Of a DNA stretch of 64,000 nt, positions 11,478 through 23,800 are shown in pieces. Within the stretch, counting starts at the first letter, position 1. Every line of letters starts with the position of its first letter. Made by a program: the position numbers and the translations under genes. Source of the stretch: Apostichopus parvimensis (Eukaryota; Echinodermata; Holothuroidea; Aspidochirotida; Stichopodidae); contig KN882376.1 in assembly GCA_000934455.1 (NCBI GenBank), positions 86,876 through 150,875 on the forward strand. The letters run 5' to 3'. The notes under the pieces were generated by a model, which saw nothing but the letters and a program-made list of their open reading frames with translations, ran no database searches and was not told where the DNA came from.

Positions 11478-12345
11478 TTTTCAAGACGGACCATTTGTTG
11501 TTGGTACCCGTATTAAAAGGAATAAACAAGGTTCAAGTTATAAAATACATTTTGAGGATTACCGGTACCCTATTTTTGAAGGCTCCTTAGAATCGATAAG
11601 AAGCAGTTTGTCCTCTCACATAGGGGCCAATGTCAAACCTAAGTCAAAATGTAGCTTTCCGTTCTCTGTTTCCATTGGAATTTCCTACGTTGTGCGGGAC
11701 TTCGCCGTTGTTAAGCCTACGCCCACCTTAGGAAAACGCTTACATGAACATCATTATCCACACAAACCGAGTGCTAAGTGTATTTGTTTCGAATTGAAGA
11801 TGACTGATAAAACAATGAGCAGATTTTAAAATGTAAAGTTAAAGTAAAATGTAGTGATGTAGCTGTATGATGACGTGAAAGAGGATGGTAGCCTATGGAT
11901 AGTTGAAATTTAAATTTAAGCCTTAGTAAGTTAGTTGGAAGTAAAGGGTAGGCCGAATTTGCAGCCGAAAATATAAAAAATATATAAATATATATATATA
12001 TATATATTTGATATATATGATATGGTATATAATGGTATACATTTTTGCATGAACAATGTAAGAGACCGAGAACTGTAATCTGTTGATATCTTTAACATTG
12101 ATGTTATCATTGTATTGCTGACTGGTTTTCACGCCGAAAAGTTTAAAATGAACTACGAGTTGTTGCTAATAAGCATTTATCCATATAATAGAGGGTTACT
12201 GCGCATATGTTGAAGAAAGGTTGCGTTGTTTTGGGTTTGACTTTGGGTGCTCAGAACAATGCTTTACTTTTCAAGACGGACCATTTGTAGTGGGTATCTG
12301 GATTAAAAGACAGGGTTCAAGTTAAGAATGACTTAGGGACTATCG
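11478..12345 (+). repeat. Pair of direct repeats of about 80 bp
   Basis: The sequence at 11478-11560 starting TTTCAAGACGGACCATTTGT recurs at 12268-12345. Both copies continue with GGTTCAAGTTA about 40 nt later. The copies have diverged. They lie within the core of the long-TIR element; the DNA between them carries an AT microsatellite at 11978-12022 and no gene. Confidence 0.7.
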
Positions 12346-12689
12346 GGGTTTTTTTGTCCTTCGGTACCATTAGTGGCTCATGAGTGTAACTCGTTAATTA
12401 AGAAAGGAAATGTTTCAAGAGACGACTTCTTTGTCCTCTATGGCGATGTCTGCACTTAGTAAAATCTTTACGAATATTGGTAAGGTGCTTACTTAAAGAA
12501 TTAATTATCTTAACCTTATGCCTTTTTTTATGGAGAACCTTTATGACAGTTGTAATGTTCAAATATTACGAAAGGTGGTAGTAGTCGGTATCTGTACTCG
12601 TTAAAAAATCAATCCCTACCGAGGTCATAAACGGTTCAGTTCGTTATTCAACGTTCCTGTTCATCTCTCTTCATAAAAGTTCGGAATTA

Positions 12690-14375
12690 GATTCAGTTTC
12701 AGTTTCAGTTTATTTATTTCCAGTTTAAATAAATATCTATATAAAGGACATAAAAAATTCAAAATTCAAAAAGTACATAACGAAAATTGAAGATGAATTA
12801 GTAAAAAGGTAATTTAAACATAAAATTAAAATCTGAATATTAGTATAGAAAATTAAATATTTAAACACGTTTACTGAATATTAAATTACAATAAACGTTT
12901 AACTTTGCCATTTTGAATATATATAGCAGGTATACAAATGAATTTCTGTAAGCACATATTCTGTATTTGGGAGTTATTGACTTATTTCTTAGATTATAGT
13001 TAGTCGTTTTCAATAGAGATGTCAATTCATTGTGTAGTGGATGATTTTCATTTTTATAAATATTCGTACTTACTCTTATAAAATCATGTTTGGCAGTATC
13101 ATTTACCTTCGCTATCAAAGTTTCAAAGTCAAGTTTAAACATTTTGGCACAATATTTTAAAAAGGTTATAATTCTTTGCTTGTCTTTGGCCAGTAAGAAG
13201 TGATACCAAGCAGGAACATCGTAAACAAGATGTGGCAATATATTGGCAGTAAAAACCTTATCTCTTACCTCTCTAGTGAAATATAAATAGAGCAATATTA
13301 AAGTTGAAACAATAAAATATACTCTCTTTTTAATTCTGGAAATATAATTTGTAAAATGTAATTTATCATGTATGCAAAGTCCTAGATATACAGTTTGGGA
13401 TGTGCGCTCTACTTCTGTTTCATGAATTACAATTTTTGTCATCTTTGATGTAAGGAGACCTTCATTCTTTATATTGACATTAGCAAATACCATTTCTTTT
13501 GATTTCTTCGAATTTAGTAACACATTTTTGCTATCACATAGTTCAACTGTACTTGAAACAAATTTTTGATAATTGAATTGGTCACTCATATGTGTATGTT
13601 TTGTTATATTACATGAAATAGCAGTATCGTCTGCATATTTAATAACATTACAATTTGAGCTAGAACGTATTTCGTCTGTATATATAGTTAATAAGAGTGC
13701 AGAAAAAGGGCCTCCTTGAGGAACGCCAACATTAATATCTGATAGCTCAGATAATCCATTGGTTAACTTAATTTGCCTTGACCAACCTTTCATGAAATCA
13801 TGTATCAAGTGTATCAAACTTACAAAGGTCATGTATTAGGTAATTAGGGAGAACAGTGTTAAAAGCACTTGAGAAATGTAGAGTTAAGACCTTAACTATA
13901 GTTGTGTCATTTAAATTCAACCCAGAAACCACGTTATGTAGCAAAGTAAGTAAAACATTTGTGCAAGAAAAACCTTTCCTATAGGCAAATTGGCACTTAT
14001 CACCGTATAATTCGATGGAACGTGTTAAATGATGCAATTAGTTTTTGCATGCTATTGAAGCTTATGCTGGCCAAGTCGATTGGTCAAAAATCAATCTCTG
14101 ATATCGGATTCTGTCTCTTCGGAATAGGGGAAGTTAATGCATTTTCCAAATACATGGTATTGTAGATTTAGATAGACATTCACTAAAATTGATGTACAAG
14201 TAGTTGATAATTCATTGCTACAAAACTTAAAAATCCACCATGGTAAATAATCAGACCCACGTGTAAGGCCTTCCTTGACACCTCTAAAGACTTTCTCAGC
14301 ATGGCTTTGTTCAATAATATACACTTCCCAATTACTATTTGGCAAACTTAATTCTTTATCTAATATAACGGAAAT
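12690..14375 (-). mobile_element. Decayed CR1-superfamily LINE, 5'-truncated
   Basis: A minus-strand LINE whose 3' end (12690-12713) is AATAAA followed by CTGAAA-type tandem units, typical of CR1-group tails. The RT coding region runs 12861-14345 in three frames. It is inserted in the core of the long-TIR element. No endonuclease is present. Confidence 0.85.
12861..14345 (-). pseudogene. LINE reverse transcriptase, frameshifted
   Basis: Recognisable RT pieces in order on the minus strand are: an N-terminal RT segment (14091-14345), then CQFAYRKGFSCTNVLLTLLH and LTLHFSSAFNTVLPNYLIHD (13798-14037), then VGVPQGGPFSALLLTIYTDE, VIKYADDTAIS (catalytic AspAsp) and a C-terminal domain ending at 12861. 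The expected Asp of the first catalytic motif appears as His in LHFSSAF. At least two frame changes and a stop separate the pieces. The closest style is CR1/Rex1. It is inactive. Confidence 0.85.
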
Positions 14376-14794
14376 GAATAGCGACCCAGTTGCAGCGTTT
14401 GCAAGTCAACATACTTGTTGCTTTCTTAATTTGAAGGCTGTAACGTAAGGTCGTCCAGTGTAGGTTAGCAGAAGGCCTAAAGCCCTCAGGATACACAGTG
14501 GTGCATCGAGGCTGTGGGGGGAATTGCCGTTTGGTACGGTACAAAATCAATCCTCACTATCATTTTGTACATGCGAAGAAGAAGGATGACTGGCCTGAAG
14601 ATGTAGAGGGACAGGGGGAGAAAGAGGAGGAACGACAACGACGGCTCTTTTTAGGGCCACCAAATATTCCAGAAAGAGCAATCCATTCCTTTTTTTCTCC
14701 TTTGAACATGCAAACTTCTTTGTTTTCTTTTTTTTTCAATTTTGGTGGGAGTAGGGGGGATCGTATGATTATCTGTCAATACCGGGAAGCCTAG
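14376..14794. other. No gene recognised
   Basis: An open frame of about 98 codons on the plus strand is purine-rich low-complexity sequence without family signal. It is the end of the core next to the right arm of the inverted repeat. Confidence 0.5.
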
Positions 14795-15864
14795 GTTAAC
14801 GGGAAGGCGGTGCGACATCAGAAGAGTACCTTTTCATTATTTTAGTTACTTATTTTTTTATATCTTTGTATTTATTTATTATATCTACGTAAAATATCTA
14901 TCTATATAAATATCCCAAATATTTAATATTTCGCAATTTCCGTTGCCTCACTTCATATAGTTTTTGCTACTTTTCGTTGCAATATTTCTGTAGTAAGTGT
15001 AGAATTCTTGTAGTGTTTCTATAAATTGTAGTACTTCTTCTAATTTTTCTTATCATATTTATTTGTTTTCTTTCCGACACGTTAATGGTAATGATTAACT
15101 TAATTGTTATTTAATCTTTGCTATATTTGAATGGATACGTTATTTGTATATTAATGTATAGTTTAAATAAACGGAGGAAAAAATTATATCTATATCTTTA
15201 TTTATTTATTATAAATGTATTGTATTTTTATCTTTTAACTTACTTAAATACTCTTTTCTTCAACCAAATATCTCTTTATGTTTATTTACAGACTTTCATC
15301 ATAGGAGAAATAACAATTTAACTCAGTGTGGTGAAAAGTTAAGACGTCGGCATGTCATGTTAGGGGTTCATGATTCTTTGAACGTATCCCCTCATCACAT
15401 AAAAAATTAATAAACTAAAAATACTGTCTTCCACTATTCTCATCGATACTTATTGACTCTTAATCCTAAAACTAAAGACCAAGACAAAAACCCTCTCCCA
15501 GTATTTGACCTCCATCATGCATATTCATCGACTCTTAGTCCTTATACCTAAGACAACCGTCAAGACAAAAGAACTGTCCTACAGCCATTGACCTCGTAAA
15601 ACGAACATATAAACTTCTTGTGGTGAAAATATAAGGATTCGGCATGTCATGTTTGGGGTTCATGATCCTATGAACGTTTACCCTCACGACTTCAAAAAAT
15701 AATAATAATAAAAATCTAAATTAATTTAATTTAATTTAATTTAATTCAATTTAAAGAATTAACAAAAAGATTAATAAAAAAGATTAATACAATTATGAAA
15801 TCCTTAAAACAATAGTCTCATTTGCATAACAAACATAGTGTCCTAGACCATCGTCATTACTACT
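14795..15864 (-). repeat. Right arm of the long inverted repeat
   Basis: About 1.07 kb, the inverted copy of 9547-10958 with high but imperfect identity and small indels. It includes two GTGGTGA-bounded units at about 15330-15400 and 15620-15695. Confidence 0.85.
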
Positions 15865-16413
15865 GTTATATATCACTACTATCGGTAACAAAACCGATAT
15901 CTTGACCAAAAGTGGCCTATCATTTTAACCCTATTAGGACATCTCTAAACGCGCTGTATATACGTAATGTGTAATGATCAAAAAATTGTGTAAATATTAT
16001 TTTTTTCAAAATCGATTAATTTGAGTTATAGACCTTACTGAGATGTCCGGTTAGCACCACATTAAAGTTGAAAGGTTCTTCTTTTCACGTGGTATATCTC
16101 TAACTATCGGTAACAAAACCGATTTCTTGACCAAAAGTGGCCTTAAAGTTTTAACCCCTACGGACATCACTAAACGCGCTGTATATACGTAATGCGTAAT
16201 GATCAAAATATTATTTAAATGTTGTTTTTTTTTCAAAATCGATTAATTTGAGTTATCGACGTTATTGAGATGTCCGGTTAGCAACACATTAAAGTAAAAA
16301 CATTTTTTTTTTACATGGTATATATCTATTATCGGTAACAAACTCGATTTCTTGACCAAAAGTGGCCTTAAAGTTTTAACCCCGATACGGACCCCTCTCT
16401 AAGCGCGGTGTAT

Positions 16414-18123
16414 ATGTAACCAGATGAGCTGGTTTAGATAGATATGTGCATTATCCAGATAGAGAGCCCTAAGGGAGTCCTGAGGGTAGTGCTAAAATCT
16501 TGTTCTGATAGGGCGCCTACGTTTTCGTGTGTGGTCCATCTGCTTCTTTGGTCAGAGCAGACCTCCGTTGTAAGAGGAGAAACTATATTTAGTTTTTACT
16601 AAAGTCTCGTTATCAGTGGCGTAGCTTGTCGCCCCCCAGTCGCCCCCCACTGGGATTTTGGGTGTCGAAAAAATATTACATGTGCGAAAAATATATCATT
16701 GATCTGAATGGTTTCGAATCTCCATGATGACCACTCATGAACGACTCTTCGACCGCGGACCGGCAGTAGGCTATAGTTGCTGAAAAACCGGACGTGACAT
16801 AGCGCATTTAGGCCGGGTTTTCACTTCTGGGATGTACAGTACCCTGATGCTCTTAAAACCTCTAAAAACCAAATTTTCAAGAAAGGAGACAATACTATCG
16901 CTGAGAACCAGTCTATCACCCTAATAATGTTTCAGACGCAATCTTTGATCATGTCAGTTTGACATATAGTTCCGTCATTCAGTATGTTACTTGGCTGAAA
17001 GCCCAGTCAATCTTTCCTTATTTTCCACGCGCAATTTGCAGATTTGTCGAAAACTGTCAATGCCAGTGTCAAACTCACAATTTTGTGGTATGACTCCCAG
17101 GACGGCAAGTCGAGAAACTCACATGCAGTCGCGGCGGATAGCTTCCTTCGCCTATAGTATGTCCGGGGACATTCTGGGGCATCGTTCCTATAGGCCTATA
17201 TCTGAGGCCCTCGGGTCATTCCTTGACCGACTTGGTGCAATATAATGTGCCCATTTCGAAGTAAATGTATTCACAGATTGTTAGTTGCCATGGGTTTGAA
17301 CAAATGAGGGGTATTCTATCCTGAAACATAGGGCAAAATGGGGCTAGGGTTTCCAGTTCGCCGCATCATTTGTCAACTTGCACTGGGTTCTAATGTTGAT
17401 GTCAATTGGAATCACTAATAACAGAAATAATCCACCAAAAATTAAGGCCGCATGAACTTTATTGCAGATTTCCTGAGTGACGAATTTGTAATTTTCTCCC
17501 GAAATCACGCAACTAGATGGCTGCTGTCCAGCCTGGCAAGTGCCATCTCCAGCGATCTGGCAGATATTGAAATCTGAAATTTTCTTGGGACGCTGCGCGC
17601 CAACCGATGGTGGCGCTCCGCTTAGATAGTACTTGCGACCGGAATACTCGAATCGATTACGTCTCCACCCCCCCCCCCCGTTTCAAATCGGATTGACGCC
17701 GCTGCTTACAAGGCTTGTGAAGTGTCATATCCGACGATCTAGGAGGCCTTTTTAGCTAAAATTTGTTGTACGCTACGCGCCAACTCATGGTGGCGCTCCG
17801 CTTAGATAGTAACAAGACGCCCTCCCATGAAATGGTCAAGCCCCCCCCAGGGCCCCCCCCCACTGAAAAAATCCTGGCTACGCCACTGCTCGTTATTATA
17901 TACGATTGGAGTGACACCAATTCGGTGGATAATTGTTAGAGATACTAACAGTAGCCTTTGTAGGTAAGTTTCATTTATGTTCCATATAGAGTAAGAATTT
18001 GAATAATTTTCAATATGGCGAACCTGTTGTTGGGTTATACACAGCCTTTACGTCTAGACCACATATTGTACACGTCGTAGCTCTGCAAGTAAGATACTTA
18101 CGGGAGTGTGGAGGACTAGGAGT
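16414..18123. mobile_element. Unidentified insert in satellite A, carrying an hAT element
   Basis: Satellite sequence stops at about 16413 and resumes at 18124. The satellite segment CCCCGATACGGACCCCTCTC occurs on both sides (16380 and 18125), so a stretch of about 35 bp flanks the insert as a direct repeat. After removing the hAT element, about 430 bp remain (16414-16605 and 17897-18123) with no family I recognise. The direct repeat could be a target duplication or simply two neighbouring monomers. Confidence 0.55.
16614..17888 (+). mobile_element. hAT-type non-autonomous element, perfect 8-bp TSD
   Basis: A 1275-bp element with terminal inverted repeats CAGTGGCGTAGC and GCTACGCCACTG, flanked on both sides by the 8-bp duplication CTCGTTAT (16606-16613 and 17889-17896). 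TIRs starting CAG and 8-bp duplications are hallmarks of the hAT superfamily. No transposase frame is visible. It carries two inverted copies of the two-hairpin module (hairpin 1 at 17597-17616 and 17777-17796). Confidence 0.9.
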
Positions 18124-18838
18124 GACCCCGATACGGACCCCTCTCTAAACGCGCTGTATATACGTAATGTGTTATGATCAAAAACTTGATTAAATTTCCT
18201 CTTTTACGTGGTATATCTCTATAATCGGTAACAAACCCGATTTCTTGACCAAAAATGGCCGTAAAGTTTTAAAAAATTGTTTAAATGATATATATTTTTT
18301 AAATCGATTGATTTGAGTTATCGACGTTATTGTGATGTCCAGTTAGCACCAAATTAAAGTAGAAATGTTCTTCTTTTACGTGGCATATCTCTACTATCGG
18401 TAACAAAACAGATTTCTTGACTCAAAGTGGCCTTAAAGTTTTAACCCCCTTACGGACATCACTAAACGCGCAGTATATACGTAATGTGTAATGATCAAAA
18501 AAATCTTTAATTTTTTTTTTCAAAATCGATTAATTTCAGTTATCGACGTTATTGAGATTTTCGGTTAACACCACATTAAAGTATAAAGGTTCCTCTTTTA
18601 CATGGTATATACCTATTATCTATCGGTAACAAACCAAATTTTGTGACCAAAAGTGGCCTTAAAGATTTAAAAAATTGTTTAAATTATATATTTTTTTTAA
18701 ATCGATTAATTTGAGTTATCGACGTTTTTGAAATTTTCGGTTAACACCACATTAAAATAGAGAGGTTTTCTTTCACTTGGTATATCTCAACCATCTGTAA
18801 CAAAACAGATTTCTTTACCAAAAGTGGCCTTAAAGTTT

Positions 18839-18953
18839 NNNNNNNNNNNNNNNNNNNNNNNNNNNNNNNNNNNNNNNNNNNNNNNNNNNNNNNNNNNNNN
18901 NNNNNNNNNNNNNNNNNNNNNNNNNNNNNNNNNNNNNNNNNNNNNNNNNNNNN
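18839..18953. other. Assembly gap (115 N)
   Basis: The gap lies within satellite A. Sequence on both sides ends or starts at the same monomer position (CCTTAAAGTTT before, CCTTAAATATT after), so the missing DNA is probably either nothing or whole monomers. Confidence 0.95.
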
Positions 18954-20289
18954 CCTTAAATATTAAACCCCGATACGGACCCCTCTCTAAACGCGATGTA
19001 TATATATACGTAATGTGTAATGATCAAAACTAATTTTAATTTTTTTTTCTTTTTTTAAAATCGACTAATTTGAGTCATCGACCTTAATGAGATATTCGGT
19101 TAGCACCACATTAAAGTCATAAGGTTTTTCTTTCACGTGGTATATCTCAACCATCTGTAACAAAACAGATTTATTTACCAAAAGTGGCCTTAAACTTTAA
19201 ACCCCGATACGGACATCACTAAACGCGCTGTATATACGTAATGTGTAATGATCAAAAAATTGTTTTAATTTTCTTTTTTTCAAAATCGATTAATTTCAGT
19301 TATCGACGTTATTGAGATTTTCGGTTAACACCACATTAAAGTATAAAGGTTCCTGTTTTACATGGTATATCTCTATTATCGGTAACAAACCAAATTTTGT
19401 GACCAAAAGTGGCCTTAAAGATTTAAAAAATTGTTTAAATGATATATTTTTTTAAATCGATTAATTTGAGTTATCGACGTTATTGAAATTTTCGGTTAAC
19501 ACCACATTAAAATAGAGAGGTATTCTTTCACTTGGTATAGCTCTACAATTGGTAAACAAAGCCGCTTTCTTGACCAAAAGTGGCCTTAAATATTAAACCC
19601 CGATACGGACCCCTCTCTAAACGCGATGTATATATATACGTAATGTGTAATGATCAAAACTAATTTTAATTTTTTTTTTTTTTTATAAAATCGATTTATT
19701 TGAGTCATCGACCTTGATGAGATATTCGGTTAGCACCACATTAAAGTCATAAGGTTTTTCTTTCACGTGGTATATCTCAACCATACGAACAAAACAGATT
19801 TCTTTACCAAAAGTGGCCTTAAAGTTTTAACCCCGATACGGACATCACTAAACACGCTGTATACGTAATGTGCAATGATAAAAAAAATTGTTTAAATTTT
19901 CTTTTTTTCAAAATCGATTAATTTCAGTTATCTTTTCTTTTTGTTTCTTTTTTTTGGCCATCATTTTTCATCTTTTGCAACAACAACATTTATTACATAT
20001 TTTTTTCTTAAAATACATAAACGCAAACATTCTGCATTAAGACCTCTATGCATATAAACATAACAGTAATGGCATAACATCAACCACTATTCTACAATTA
20101 AAAATGGGTACGTACTAAAAGTGGCCTTTAAAGTCTGGAATGGAAACGGCCTACGTAATTTGTTCTTATGTAATTTATGTTCCACTTGTAGTTGATATTT
20201 GAACTTATACAAAAATTTGTTTACAATTAACGAACCATTGTTAACTTTCTTCTGAAATATGTAATATTTGATATAAAAAATTATAAAGT

Positions 20290-20724
20290 TCAGTGGATGT
20301 TTGATAACAGTTGATATCCAAAGAAAACATCTTTCTTGGAAAAAACAAACTGTCTATTGAAAATTTTTTGCTCAACTTCTAAAATAAAGCTAGCACTAAT
20401 ATCACATTCCCCAAAAAGATGTTCTATTGTTTCATCATTAACTCCGCAGAAATTACAACGATGGTTATCTGTCATTTTCATCTGAAATAATAAATAATTT
20501 GTTCCCAAAATACGGTGAAGAAAGCGATATTGGAAATATTTTATTTTTGTTTCCCTTAAAGACTTAAACGGAATTTGAAAGATAACATTCCATTGACTCT
20601 CATTTAAATCAAACTTATCATTCCATTTAACAATAGACTTAGGGCGAGTGATTACCCTTTGAATAAGCTGCTTATAAATGAACTGTGACTGATATTGTGT
20701 TTGATGAATAGCCTGAGTGTTCAA
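20290..20724 (-). pseudogene. LINE ORF2 C-terminal zf-RVT domain
   Basis: The end of ORF2. IKYFQYRFLHRILGTNYLLF leads into CNFCGVNDETIEHLFGECDI, a Cys-x2-Cys...His...Cys zinc finger of the zf-RVT type found in the C-terminal region of many LINE and plant RT proteins. It is separated from the RT pieces by frame changes. Confidence 0.8.
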
Positions 20725-20884
20725 CGTTTCAGGATTAGTATATTACTGTGATTTAATGACCTTCTCCAATGACCTGGAATAGCACTAATTACACCATAGT
20801 AAATAGTGAAAGGACAATTAATATGATACTTTTCTCTAAAGTCAGAAAAAGATAAAAAATTACCACCCTCATTAGTAAGATCGC

Positions 20885-22707
20885 TTACAAATTTGATTCC
20901 ATTGTTATACCATGCTTTATAAAAATAAAACGATTTTTCACCTTTATGTTGTGATTATTCCATATCAATTGACTTTCAAAATTTTCAGTGACATATCTAA
21001 AGGCGAAGAGAGTCCAACCGTGCAAAATATTATTGATAAATACATTATTTGTGTGTATATCAACTGCCTTATAATTACAATCAAAAACCAAATGGGCCCC
21101 ATAATCCTTAAGGTAATAATTAAAGTACAACTTCCAAAAGGCAGTGTTATTACTAGTATAACGCTTAACCCATGAACATTTCAAACCGTGTATGAAACTT
21201 TTAATATGAGTTGCATTCCGCCCACCTTCTGGGATAGAGCTAATCAACGTATTACGTTTAATCTTGTCTGGTTTCCCATGCCAGATGAATTTAAATTAAA
21301 ATAGTATCCAATTGCTTGATAAGCCAATCCGGAGGATTTGGCAAGCATTGCAATAAGTACACAAACTGGGAAATACCAAAGCTTTTAACCAGAATGTTAC
21401 CAATTGGGGTTAAATCACGACATAACCTCAAATTCAAAATACTCTTTAGCCGAGATAATTTTGGCATAAAATTCAGCCTGAAAAGGCTGTCACGGTCATT
21501 ACTCACAACGATTCCTAAAGCAGTAACTTGGCTTTCAGTCCACTTGAACGAATACAAATCAATAAAATTTGGTTTACGACCAATGAAAGGACCAAGAGGG
21601 AAAATATTGGACTAGTCAAAGTTAAGTTTAAGTCCTGAGGCCAATTCAAAATGCTTCAAAACTAAAACAGTCTCCTTTAATGAATTATAAGAACCATCTA
21701 AAAACAAAACTGTGTCGTCTGCATACTGAAGAATTGTAAGCTCCTCATTAAGAACAGAAATACCTTTAATACTTTTATTAGCATTAATTTTCATAGCCAG
21801 CAGTTCTACACCAATTATAAAAATATAGGGACTTAAGGGACAGCCTAACACCACTAGTAATGTCAAAATAATGAGATGCAAAACCATTATTGAAAACCGT
21901 AGCAGAGGAACATGCGTAGAGGGTACGAACCCACTGACAAAAGTTATCATTAAACTTGAATAAATGTAAGCAGTGAAAAATCAAGTCCCAATTCAACCTA
22001 TCAAAAGCCTTTTCAAAATCAATAAAAAGTAAAAAACCAGGGATCGAATTATTCCTACAATAGTCCAAGTGTCCAAAATACAGCGAATATTTTCTCCAAT
22101 AAAACGACCTTTAATATAGCCTGTTTGACTGGAGCCGATGATCAAGTTAAGTACTTTTTATATTATCGTTGCTAACACCTTGGAACAAATTTTGTAATCT
22201 ATATTTAGCAATGAGATTGGACGAAATTTTTGACCAAAGTATGATCTTTATCTGGTTTCGGAATAAGCGTTATCAAACTACGTGATTGCTCCATGGAGAG
22301 AGCAGATTGCTGGAAAGCAAAATTAAGGGAATCAGTGATCATGTTACGAATATTTGGCCAAAAATGTTTATAAAACTCAACTGAAAGGCCATCACTGCCT
22401 GGGCTTTTTCCATTACACATTGAAAAAGAGCAGATCTACACTCATCCTCTGTTAATGGACCATCACAAAGTTTGGCTTCATCAACAGTTAAACAATTAAC
22501 AAATTTTAAATTTTGGAAAAAGAGAAAATTGTCGTTACCTTGGCTCGTATACAAATCCTTATAAAATAGAAAGAGTTCTCGAAGAATTAAGGTGGAATCA
22601 GTAATATCAGTACCACACCGATCTTTTAACTTACGAATAACATTAGAGGATTTGTTACGTCTTTCAAGACTTAAAAAATAGCTTGCATTCTTTTCACCTC
22701 GTCCCAC
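20885..22707 (-). pseudogene. LINE ORF2 reverse transcriptase, many frameshifts
   Basis: RT segments in order on the minus strand are: RSALFQCVMEKAQAVMAF / CNGKSPGSDGLSVEFYKHFW with LITLIPKPDKD (22205-22707); GFLLFIDFEKAFDRLNWDLI, the first catalytic Asp (21784-22068); GCPLSPYIFIIGVELLAMKI and ILQYADDTVLFLDGS, the catalytic AspAsp (21612-21950); then thumb and connection segments (20885-21557). Each lies in its own short frame, so at least five frame changes have accumulated. The expected GVRQGCPLSP block has decayed. Confidence 0.85.
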
Positions 22708-23041
22708 CCATCTAGCTCTAGAACGGACAATAATACCATTTAATTTATAATCAAAGCATTTCTCGAGTTTATTTCTTTCGACAGTTAGCTTGTTCAGTGT
22801 ATCTGGGGAGAGCGTATAATGATATTCTTTCTCTAACTCTGAAATTTGTTTAATTATTTCTACTTCTTTCTTTCTGCGCTCTCTTGCCTTAACTTTACCA
22901 TACCTTAAGGAAACATCACGAATTTTATATTTTACAAACTCCCAAGTGGCCGAGGAATTCTGAGACTGGCATATTAAAGCAGTAGAAATAATGGTATCTG
23001 TGATGAGTTGAGTGTATTCACAGTCCTTAATAAATGAACAA

Positions 23042-23800
23042 TTAAATTTCCAGAAACCTGGTCCTCTTTTTTTCAGAATGCAGTAATAAATTTAAGTTAA
23101 CTATAAAATGATCAGACTGCAGACTGGGAGGGAAAAAAAACAACGAGTTACCAAAGACCCCAGATTTCGCGAGATAAGAAAAAAGTCTAAAACGGCAACA
23201 AATGTCTGGAGAGATATTTGATCTCCAAGTAAAGTCCTTTTGAAACGGATTCCTGTCTCTCCAGATGTCTATTAAATCTAAAGTTGACATGATTTCTAAA
23301 CATTTTGATCTAGCAATAAAGTTAGTACGCAAGTTCCCTCCTTGCTTATCTAGATTTAAGTTGAGAACGAAATTGAAATCACCGCCCATAATAATGGAAT
23401 CACTCGAGTAACTACACAATATTTGTAATAATTCCTGAAAGAAATCAGCACTGTCAAAATTAGTGCCATAGATGCAAACGATCAAAATTATTTTATCAAA
23501 AAACTTAACCTCGGCTATAACAAATCTACCATTAGTCGACGACAAACACTGAATTATGGTCACATCTAAAGACGGGTTCAAAAGTATACAAACACCTTTG
23601 CTACAAGATGACCCATGACTAAAAATAATACGACCTCCCCATTCATTTTGCCAATAAGATTCTTCACTGGGGGTACTAAGAGTTTCTTGTAATAAATAGA
23701 TATGTCTTTTATCAGTTCGCATATATGCCAAAATCTTACGCCTTTTCTTAAACTGCCGAATTCCACGAACATTATAAGAACAAATTTTCAAGTCAGCCAT
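23042..23800 (-). pseudogene. LINE ORF2 APE-type endonuclease
   Basis: 252 codons starting MADLKICSYNVRGIRQFKKR. APE/EEP nuclease motifs are all visible: SYNVRG (residues 8-13), QET (38-40), CIYGTN (109-114), GGDFNFV (139-145) and SDH (229-231). These residues nick the target DNA to prime reverse transcription. The start is right for a LINE ORF2. The frame is open over this domain but breaks downstream before the RT. Confidence 0.9.

Larger units (their letters stand above)
9547..15864. mobile_element. 6.3-kb element with terminal inverted repeats >1 kb
   Basis: The arms at 9547-10958 and 14795-15864 are inverted copies of one sequence. The outer ends read AGTAGTAATGACGGTGG and, on the other strand, AGTAGTAATGACGATGG. 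The element splits a satellite A monomer; the 6-bp flanks (GTGGTA and GTTATA) match at 4 of 6 positions, so a target duplication is possible but weak. The core (10959-14794) holds a LINE fossil, a possible short exon and direct repeats, but no transposase. The superfamily is not assigned. AG termini, long TIRs and 6-bp duplications have been described for Polintons, but no gene of that class is visible here. Confidence 0.7.
15865..19929 (+). repeat. Satellite A array, interrupted
   Basis: Tandem monomers carry ATCGATTAATTTGAGTTATC, ATCGGTAACAAAACCGATTT, ACCAAAAGTGGCCTTAAAG and CGCGCTGTATATACGTAATG. The ATCGA mark falls at 16011, 16238, 18303, 18525, 18701, 19060, 19285, 19456, 19690 and 19913. 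Spacing is therefore either 171-176 or 222-234 bp. Short monomers lack the segment holding GATACGGACCCCTCTCTAAA. Order suggests a higher-order unit of three monomers, about 628 bp. It is interrupted by an insert at 16414-18123 and an assembly gap, and is ended by a LINE tail at 19930. Confidence 0.9.

Noticed and set aside
14498-14794. 98-codon plus-strand frame in the core of the long-TIR element
   Set aside because: Low-complexity composition, no domain, no splice or start context.
9547-15864. Assigning the long-TIR element to a named capsid-bearing or polymerase-bearing superfamily
   Set aside because: Only the end bases and arm length are suggestive. No characteristic gene is visible and the flanking 6-mers match at only 4 of 6 positions.
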